A stretch of 64,000 nt of DNA from positions 123,217,033 to 123,281,032 of the forward strand of contig NC_089495.1 of assembly GCF_036850765.1 (NCBI RefSeq), given 5' to 3'. Both the position numbers and the translations under genes were made by a program. The notes below the pieces were generated by a model. It had not been told where the DNA came from. It saw only the letters and a program-made list of their open reading frames with translations, and made no database searches. This document shows, piece by piece, positions 56,991 to 64,000 of the stretch. The DNA comes from Saccopteryx bilineata (Eukaryota; Chordata; Mammalia; Chiroptera; Emballonuridae). Positions within the stretch are counted from its first letter, which is position 1, and each line of letters starts with the position of its first letter.

Positions 56991-57320
56991 AAAGTTCACA
57001 ACCAGCAGTAATACCTGTCCTGCCTGCACTGCTGCTGACAGTTATGAAAGGCCTAGGAGACTAGAAAAGGAGGGACAATACACATCCAAATACAACATTA
57101 GCTATGAGACAAAAGCTAGGTTTACACATTATAAAAATGAAGAAAGAGGAGAGAAAGATAGAGGAGGGAAACTGGTCAAGGGAAAGAGGAAAAGGAATAA
57201 CATAGGGGGGAGGCAAGGAAGGAGAGGCTGACTGAGCCCCACCTCCACCAGGAACCCGCCTGTATCCAGCTCACAGTGAAATTGCCCCTCTTGGCCTTGT
57301 TTCTTAAAACTCCAATTTCA

Positions 57321-57666
57321 GCCTGACCAGGCAGTGGCGTAGTGGATAGAGCGTTGGACTGGGATGCAGAAAACCCAGGTTCGAGACCCCGAGGTTGCCA
57401 GCTTGAGCGAGGGCTCATCTGGTTTGAGCAAAAACTCACCAGCTTGAGCCCAAGGTCGCTGGCTCAAGCAAGGGGTTACTCGGTCTACTGAAGGCTCGCG
57501 GTCAAGGCACAGATGAGAAAGCAATCAATGAACAACTAAGGTGTTGCAATACGCAATGAAAAACTAATGATTGATGCTTCTCCTCTCTCTGTTCCTGTCT
57601 GTCTGTCCCTGTCTATCCCTCTCTCTGACTCTCTGTCTCTGTAAAAACAAAACAAAACAAACAAAC
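57321..57666 (+). repeat. tRNA-derived SINE, type II
   Basis: Full length with a perfect AAAACTCCAATTTCA duplication. Confidence 0.94.
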
Positions 57667-58074
57667 AAAACTCCAATTTCAATATCTAGTTTCACTTGCA
57701 CTAGTCTGGGCCCCATCAGTGTGAAAGCTGGCCCTCCCTTGTTTCTTTACTTGGGGGGGCCACTCCCCTCCTCTGTGGGGGGGCCTCTGTCTTGATCCCC
57801 TCCCCCAAGACCTAGCCTGTCACAGACTTCGTATCCCCCTCCCCAGTTTGACAAAGTCTGTTACTAACACCAACCCAGCAACAGAAAAACAGATAAACCA
57901 TTCTCCTTAAGCTACCCCAGCCATCCACCCTATCCTGGCATCCTAGGAGGCCATCAGTGAGGCTGGTCTTTCCAGGCAATACCCTAGGCTCAGGATCTGT
58001 TTCCTCTTCTGCCTCTCTTAAAGCCTGTTTTAACTCAGTGATTATATTAGAAAGGACATGATCAACTAATTTAA

Positions 58075-58462
58075 TTTTTTTTTTGCATTTTTCTGAAGCT
58101 GGAAACGGGGAGAGGCAGTCAGACTCCCGCATGCGCCCGACCGGGATCCACCCGGCACACCCACCAGGGGCGAAGCTCTGCCCACCAGGGGGCGATGCTC
58201 TGCCCATCCTGGGCGTCGCCATGTTGCGACCAGAGCCACTCTAGCGCCTGAGGCAGAGGCCACAGAGCCATCCCCAGCGCCCGGGCCATCTTTGCTCCAA
58301 TGGAGCCTTGGCTGCGGGAGGGGAAGAGAGAGACAGAGAGGAAGGCGTGGCGGAGGGGTGGAGAAGCAAATGGGCGCTTCTCCTGTGTGCCCTGGCCAGG
58401 AATCGAACCCGGGTCCTCCACACGCTAGGCTGACGCTCTACCGCTGAGCCAACCGGCCAGGG
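58075..58462 (-). repeat. tRNA-derived SINE, type III
   Basis: Full-length antisense copy. CATGATCAACTAATTTA duplicated perfectly (17 bp). Confidence 0.95.
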
Positions 58463-59094
58463 CATGATCAACTAATTTATATGAAAGTAATATTGACTAC
58501 TACTAACCTCATTAAGAGGGGAGAGCACTTAATCCAAAAAACAATGAATACTGTAGGATTTCATTCCCCATTCCCCATGGGTGCCGGGCTGCCAATGTCA
58601 AGAGCACCACCTCTCCACCCTCCAACTCTTCTCCTGCTCCTGCAAGAGCCCGAAGTGTAGCACACAGCTGGGGTTAGGACTTGTAGCGACATATGTGTAA
58701 CTTGCTGATCATTCTGGAAGGGGAAGATGGCCAGCAAACTCTGCATTTCAGAAAAGCACTGCTGGGATAAATGAAGCCAAGGGCTCTAATTGGTCCTGAA
58801 TTGAACCCCAACTCTTTATCCTCTAGCTTGAAATGTTTCAGGCCTGGCATTTTAGATAAAAAGAAGGCTCCCTAAACCTAATGTCAGGAGACAAATCTTG
58901 ACCTTTCACTTCTCAAGGCCTTTACTCAGATAATGGCTTACTTAACACCAATAATTCTGGAACAATAAAGACACCAAAAATCAGTATTCCTTTCAGACCA
59001 CCCAACCAAGAAGTTTCTAATACACAAAAGCATACCCTTTTATCTTCTTTGATTTAAAAAAGGGGAGAGAGGGAAAGGAGAGTGCTTACTTAGC

Positions 59095-59295
59095 AAAAGA
59101 AGAAAAAAAAAGAGAAAGAAAGAAAGAGAGAGAGAGAAAGAAAAAAAGAAAGAGAGAAAGAAAGAAAAAAAGATAAAGAAAGAGAGAAAGAAAAAAGAAA
59201 GAGAGAGAGGAAGGGAGGGAGGGAAGGAGGAAGAAGGAAGGAAAGAAAGGGAAGGGGAAGGGAAGGGAGGGGAGGGGAGGGAAGGGGAAGGGGGA
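59095..59295 (+). repeat. 201-bp polypurine tract
   Basis: All A/G except one T near 59174. It grades from GAAA-rich to GGGA-rich. In RNF157 pre-mRNA it is a polypyrimidine tract starting about 30 bases after the 5' splice site at 59324. Confidence 0.97.
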
Positions 59296-59324
59296 CTCTA
59301 ACAGTCCCTAGCCTTGATACTTAC

Positions 59325-59372
59325 TACTTGTTTCTGTTTGAGGGGCTTGACACAAAAGGTCCCATCCGTGTG
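59325..59372 (-). CDS. RNF157: RNF157 48-bp exon (HTDGTFCVKPLKQKQV)
   Basis: 16 codons, phase 0 on both sides. Acceptor GTTTTCATTCCAG, donor GTAAGT. Confidence 0.94.
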
Positions 59373-59767
59373 CTGGAATGAAAACACAAGTTATGACAAG
59401 GGAGGAGGGCCAGAAAGCACCGGCTGATTACTGTTACTCTCTTCAACTACCCATGTTCTGGGATACCCACTGTATGGACTTACAGACTCCTACTGCTGGC
59501 AGGGGCTTACAAATGGCTGGTCTAACCCTTCCATTTGAAGAAGAGGAAATGAGGCCTATGGGGTTAAAGGTCATACACAAATTGGGGGCAGAGCAGGAAC
59601 TGAACCCAGTGCAGCCCCAGTGTGGTCTGTCTTCAACCCCCTCCCTCCAGAGCCTCGGGAGCCAGCCCCATCTGCTAAGCTCAGACAGTCAGTGACAAGG
59701 GTGCACACGCTCTTCCACAAAAGAATTAAATGTGCTAAAGTGAGGCTCTATAAAGCTGCTCACTTAC
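59373..59767 (-). other. RNF157: RNF157 intron with MIR-like remnant
   Basis: 395 bp. At about 59515-59612 GAAGAGGAAATGAGGCC and GGAACTGAACCCAG resemble an ancient plus-strand MIR. Confidence 0.6.
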
Positions 59768-59811
59768 CTTTTCAAAAGTGCCTAGCAGTACATGGCAATG
59801 GCCAAAATACT
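59768..59811 (-). CDS. RNF157: RNF157 44-bp micro-exon (YFGHCHVLLGTFEK)
   Basis: Two leading bases complete a glutamate, then 14 codons. Acceptor TTCTTTCAG, donor GTAAGT. Confidence 0.94.
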
Positions 59812-60094
59812 CTGAAAGAAATAAAGAAGATGAAGAAGAAAACCAAACAATATACCTGGATGCCCACCAACCTTCCCCGATTCCCTGCAGTTGGGTAAAC
59901 GTCCTGTGCTGTCACGACAGAGGCACATGAAGGGACCCAGTGATGTTCCTGTCAGCCCGAGGGCCTTGGGAACACAAATGTGGGAGGGGGATGTAGATGT
60001 GCCTGACTGACCCCTACAGGCGAGGCCACCGCTGCCCCAGACCTCGTGCCATAAAAAGGCAGTGTGGGCAAAAAGAGACAGAGGGTGTCCATAC
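59812..60094 (-). other. RNF157: RNF157 intron
   Basis: 283 bp, no repeat seen. Confidence 0.8.
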
Positions 60095-60161
60095 CATCTC
60101 CTTCATCGACCACAGCATGGACCACTAATGGGTAAACCTCTCGGTCCAGATCAAAGCCAAG
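60095..60161 (-). CDS. RNF157: RNF157 67-bp exon (GFDLDREVYPLVVHAVVDEG)
   Basis: 22 codons and one base. Acceptor CTCTCTTCAG-like, donor GTATGG. It is part of the N-terminal beta-rich domain shared with MGRN1. Confidence 0.95.
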
Positions 60162-60822
60162 CTGAAGAGAAAGGAAGAACAAAGAAGGGCTTAACATGCT
60201 TAAATCCATCAGAAAGGGAGGTATCAAGAACCTCATCTCTGCTCCCCCTTCATCAGCCTCATAACTACCCAAGTCCCTCTGGTTGAAGGCTAGCAGTTTC
60301 CTTTTTAAAACCTAATAGAGGTACAGCCCTGTGAACCTCCGGGTTCTTTCCTTTGAGCATCGATTTCCTGAAATACCCTAGGCCCAGGTCGGCACACTGC
60401 AGCTTGCAAGCCACATGCAGCTCTTTGGCCCCTTGAGTGTGGCTCTTCCACAAAATACCATGTGTGGGCGCTACCTCGATAAGGAATGTATCTACCTATA
60501 TAGTTTAAGTTTAAAAAATTTGGCTCTCAAAAGAAATTTCAATCGTTGTACTGTTGATATTTGGCTCTGTTGACTAATGAGTTTGCCGACCACTGCTTCA
60601 GCTAATGGGCCAGTATGCAATAGAACAATTATGAGGTTCAGTGTATTCTTTGAAGGGTATGAAGGAGTTAGAGGGCTGAAGGTGAGTATGACCTTCAAGT
60701 GCCTGGGCAGTCCCTTTGCTGCTGGCCGTGGTCTTAACTAGCTCCCAGGCCCATTGGGTCTGTGCACAGAGCCTGCCTGTGTTCCCTCCCAGCAGCCATC
60801 ACCCCCAGCAATGGCGGCACAC
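60162..60822 (-). other. RNF157: RNF157 intron
   Basis: 661 bp with a diverged hAT remnant (60385-60595). Confidence 0.75.
60385..60595 (-). mobile_element. Diverged hAT remnant (CAGTGGTCGGCAAAC end)
   Basis: On the minus strand it starts CAGTGGTCGGCAAACTCATT and ends with a matching GTGCCGACCTG. It is 211 bp. No 8-bp duplication is preserved, so it is probably older. Confidence 0.7.
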
Positions 60823-60940
60823 CTCTTCTTCAGCCCACTGGGATGGGTCCACGGTGTGGGATGGCAGGCAGAACTGCTGGCACACCCCTCGCTTGTAGTG
60901 CACCGTCTCCGACTGCAGGCTGTTGTCTTTGGGGATGTAG
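60823..60940 (-). CDS. RNF157: RNF157 118-bp exon (VCQQFCLPSHTVDPSQW)
   Basis: About residues 148-187: SYIPKDNSLQSETVHYKRGV, then CQQFCLPSHTVDPSQWAEEE. Acceptor GATCAACAG is pyrimidine-poor, and the donor GTGTGC is weak. The frame is intact and typical of the family. Confidence 0.95.
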
Positions 60941-61377
60941 CTGTTGATCAATGTAGGAGGCAAAGCAAGTTAGTATGTAGCCCAGACAGGTCCGACCATT
61001 TCCTTTGGCTCATGCCTGTTCTCAATTATCCACAGGTTCTGGGAATAGAATAGACTAGACCAGACCTCTTTTGTTATCTGTTTCCTTTGCTTTTGCTTGG
61101 TAATACTATTAAACTTATCTATGTAACCCACCCGGCCACAGAAGGGCAGCTGGTGTTAACAGCATCTCAGTGATCTGAAGGGCTGTGCTGCCATCTACCT
61201 GGCACAGTTTAAAGGGCAAAGGTGCAAAAGTGACGCTCTGTAGAGGAAAATACAAATTCAAGAACCAGATCTCACCTGGTTGTAGAAAAAGAATATTTTC
61301 CTTCACAGGTCAGCGCATGAGGCACGGACCCCAACCTGGCTGGGAAGGAAGCAGCTCGCCTGGCCTCTTGTCCTTAC
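60941..61377 (-). other. RNF157: RNF157 intron
   Basis: 437 bp, no repeat recognised. Confidence 0.8.
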
Positions 61378-61524
61378 CTGGCAATGCCATTCTGGAACTC
61401 CTCAGTGGCCTGATAGTACATGGTGATGGCAACACGGGCATCAGTGTCAAAGGTGAACTCCACGTTATAGTGGACTTTAGCTTTGCCAGCCTCTTCCCCA
61501 GGGGTTTTGACTTCCTCAGCACAT
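61378..61524 (-). CDS. RNF157: RNF157 147-bp exon (most 5' exon in window)
   Basis: About residues 99-148: CAEEVKTPGEEAGKAKVHYN, then VEFTFDTDARVAITMYYQAT and EEFQNGIA. Acceptor GTTTTCTAG, donor CAG|GTAAGG. One leading base finishes a lysine codon from an exon outside the window, so the gene continues to the right. Confidence 0.95.
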
Positions 61525-62529
61525 CTAGAAAACAATGAAGACTCAGCATTTGGCGGGTAGCAAATCAGTATTTTAAAATGTACCTTTTCTTTTTAAAGCA
61601 ACTATTGTGGGCCTCTCTCCATGATCATAAACTTCGGTCTTCCTCTTCCTTGGGATTGAGGGCAGAGGACTCTGTGACTGCTCCTATTGGGCATTTAGTG
61701 ACTTCCAACATTTAACAGTGCTGCAACTAATGTCCTCCTGCATTTGCCAACTTCATTTACTTTCCATTTTCATTGGAAAATTAATGAAAGTTACTAGTCA
61801 CATAATTTAGTTTCCACAAGGCCCCACTCCATCCCCCTCCCACCTCTTGAGAGGAAACCACTTTTACACTATCATTCCTGATTGTTTACCTGATTTTCTA
61901 AAGAACATGCTTGGGTTTCTTCTTGCTTCCTCGGCTTGAGGCCTCACCTCTTGACTTCCTACAATGGAGTGAGGACTGCCTTCTCTCCGCGCTCCACCCC
62001 CCTACAGGTACTGCCCCCCTTGCCCCCCACACCATGCAGTGATGGCTTGGTTTTGTTAGTTCCATTCAGCAGTGTCTACAGCACTATAATTACATCAGCA
62101 CTATCCACAGCTTGGCCACAGAAGAATCCCTTATAATTGTTCTTTTCCTGCACATGCTTTTCTTAGAGTTTGTGCTTATTTTGTTTTCCTAAGTTACTTA
62201 ATTTTCTATGTATGCCTCATCACTAAGTCAAACCCAAACTCTCTGGGTTGTCGGACTCTCTGGATATACCGCTGTGCCGGGTGTTCTATGTGTTTCATCC
62301 TCCTGGGGGGGGGGGGTCCCTTCTGGAGCCCTCTGACTTGCTCCGTCTGGACCCTGGGGTCCAGAGTTTCCATCCTGGGATCTCCCTCTCACCATCCTGC
62401 TGAGTCCCTCTGCCTCTTTCCTGGGGAATCGCATGTTTCCTGCCTCTCCTGGCTTCCTCCTCCTTGGGTTATACTTCCACTTGGGTGGAGCACAGCTTGC
62501 TGTAGCTTCCCGGAAAAGGGCATGTTGGC

Positions 62530-62549
62530 GGGGGGGGGGGGGGGGGGGG
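62530..62549 (+). repeat. G20 homopolymer
   Basis: An uninterrupted run of 20 G. A G10-like run also lies near 62305-62317. Confidence 0.85.
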
Positions 62550-62642
62550 ACTTTCTGAGAGATTATATTGCAGTCAGACTTCATTGAAAGTCTGGCTGAG
62601 TAAAGAATTCTAGGTTATAAATACTTTTACAAAGCCATTTTG

Positions 62643-62823
62643 GCTCTAGCCTGGAAGCTTAGTTGGTTAGAATGTCATCCTGATATGCCAAGGTTGCGGG
62701 TTCAAACCTTGGTCTGGGCATATACAAGAATCGACCAATAAGTGCATAAATAAGTGGAAAAACAAATTAATCTCTCTCTCTCTCTCTCTCCTTCCTCTCT
62801 CTGTGAAATTAATTAAAAAAAAA
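62643..62823 (+). repeat. Older tRNA-derived SINE, type IV
   Basis: Head TAGCCTGGAAGCTTAGTTGG, GGGTTCAAACCTTGG B box, ACAAGAATCGACCAATAAG body. It closely parallels 20385-20570. Confidence 0.8.
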
Positions 62824-62903
62824 AGTCATTTCACAGCATCAGGGCACTATCGTTCAGCTCCATTCCAGTGGCTGGTCCTTTCTTCCTTTGAAACAGAAGC
62901 TCT

Positions 62904-63075
62904 CGCCTGACCTGTGGTGGCGCAGTGGATAAAGCGTTGACCTGGAACACTGAGATCTCCAGTTTGAATCCCTGGGCTTGCCCGGTCAAGGCACATACAG
63001 AGAGTAAACTACTATGAGTTGATGCTTCCTACTCTCTTCCCTTCTTTATCTCTCTCCCCTTTGTTTAAAAAAAAA
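62904..63075 (+). repeat. tRNA-derived SINE, type I
   Basis: Perfect duplication GAAACAGAAGCTCTC at 62889-62903 and 63076-63090. Confidence 0.94.
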
Positions 63076-63094
63076 GAAACAGAAGCTCTCTCTC

Positions 63095-63453
63095 TCTCTC
63101 TCTCTTTTTTATTAAGTGAGAGGCAGGGAGGTGAGACAGACTCCTGCAAGTGCCCCAACCAAGATCCACACAGCAAGCCCACTAGTGGGGATGCTCTGCC
63201 CGTCTGGGAGGTTGCTACATCACTCAGCAACCGAACTCTTCTCAGCACTTGAGGCGGAGGCCATAGAGCCATCCTCAGTGCCAGGGGCCAACTTGCTCCA
63301 ATTGAGCCTTGGCTACAGGAGGAAAAGAGAGAGGAGGGAGGGGGAGGGTGAAAAGCAGAGGGGTGCTTTTCCTGTGTGCCCTGACTGGGAATCAAACCTA
63401 GGACATCCACACTCCAGGTCGGCATTCTACCACTGAGACAACTGGCCAGGGCC
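63095..63453 (-). repeat. Diverged tRNA-derived SINE, type III (older subfamily)
   Basis: Antisense, ending CTGGCCAGGGCC. The body contains the GTTGCTACATCACTCAGCAA variant also seen in the chimeric copy at 52429, which marks an older subfamily. Confidence 0.85.
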
Positions 63454-64000
63454 ACAGAATCTCCTCTTTGTCGTCCACGGTTCTGGCGTTCAGTAGTCCT
63501 TTCAAGTTAGAAACTCTTACATTATGTGTAACTACTGATTCCTTCCAGGTTCTCTGTTCTCTTTCCAAAACATTGATTGAATGTTAAACCTTCTAAGCAG
63601 CTGCTCTACTCTTTGTATCTTTCCTTTCCTATTTTCCAGATCTCTGCTTTTTTGTTCCACTTTCTAGAATATTTCTACTTTTTCTCCTTGCATTTAACTG
63701 ATTTTTTTCATTCTGCTAACATGTTTTTAATTCCTGAGAGACTTTTTGTTTCCTAAATGCTCTGTGTCACTACGTCCATGGAATAAGGAAACAATACCTT
63801 CTCCGTGTCACTGGGGTTATAAGTGAAGTTTTGCTCTCCCTGAAGAATTTTTATTTCTACTTAGTGTTTTCCCCCATTTGTTTGTTTTGCCAGTGTCTTT
63901 CACATCATGGGTGTTCCTTATACATCAAAGAACCTTTGGTTGTTTGCTTCTATTTAAGAAATTTAAAACCCTTAATTGGAACTCTGGGAGGGTTGGGGAC

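Larger units (their letters stand above)
56442..59324 (-). other. RNF157: RNF157 intron (2.9 kb)
   Basis: Contains two type II SINEs, one type III SINE and, against its 5' splice site, a 201-bp purine tract. Confidence 0.8.
61525..64000 (-). other. RNF157: RNF157 intron (continues beyond window)
   Basis: No upstream exon (ending LRLVK-like) was found, so the first coding exons lie beyond 64000. Contains G runs and three SINE insertions. Confidence 0.7.

Noticed and set aside
59952..60272. 106-codon minus-strand frame as a stand-alone gene
   Set aside because: Its middle is the 67-bp RNF157 exon; the rest is intron.

Overview
The window is vertebrate nuclear DNA, almost certainly from a bat. 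It has no operons, ribosome binding sites or long bacterial-style genes. It has two mammalian genes with canonical GT-AG exons in a sea of transposable elements. The tRNA-derived SINEs that recur about 35 times, the young non-autonomous hAT elements with perfect 8-bp target duplications, and the gamma-type endogenous retroviruses together point to Chiroptera. The SINE with the CCCTGGCCGGTTGGCTCAG head is, from memory, of a kind seen in horseshoe-bat relatives (Rhinolophoidea), but I cannot confirm the family here.

Layout. 1-18.05 kb is a retroviral graveyard. It holds an old plus-strand gamma-type ERV (internal pieces at 1.2-2.1 and 6.7-8.9 kb, 3' LTR at 8.94-10.74 kb). A minus-strand two-LTR provirus (ERV1, 3276-6351) has landed inside it. 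A second, younger-looking minus-strand provirus with a tRNA-Phe primer site (ERV2, 11653-18047) follows. Two solo LTR-like pieces, an L1 tail, hATs and many SINEs are interspersed. None of the retroviral genes is intact. 18.05-27.85 kb is quieter intergenic DNA with simple repeats and scattered SINEs. 27.86-32.8 kb is FOXJ1 on the minus strand, complete: 421 codons over two coding exons, with a candidate non-coding first exon. A GC-rich promoter at 32.6-33.4 kb carries a near-consensus RFX X-box and signs of divergent plus-strand transcription. 33.92-64 kb is the 3' four-fifths of RNF157, also minus strand. Sixteen coding exons keep one open frame of 580 codons to the stop, which with about 99 missing N-terminal residues matches the remembered 679-residue family length. 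The first coding exons lie beyond the right edge.

The order FOXJ1-RNF157, both on the same strand and about 1.1 kb apart, is that of human 17q25. By synteny EXOC7 would be expected beyond the left edge, but no exon of it was seen. FOXJ1 is the motile-cilium master transcription factor and RNF157 a RING E3 ubiquitin ligase of the MGRN1 type. Nothing in the window suggests that they share a pathway. I see no sign of a new multi-gene system. The interesting material is in genome dynamics: a shared internal deletion in two inverted ERV segments, a mosaic provirus, a chimeric SINE, a short templated duplication, a tail-only retroinsertion, and splice-site-adjacent repeats in RNF157.
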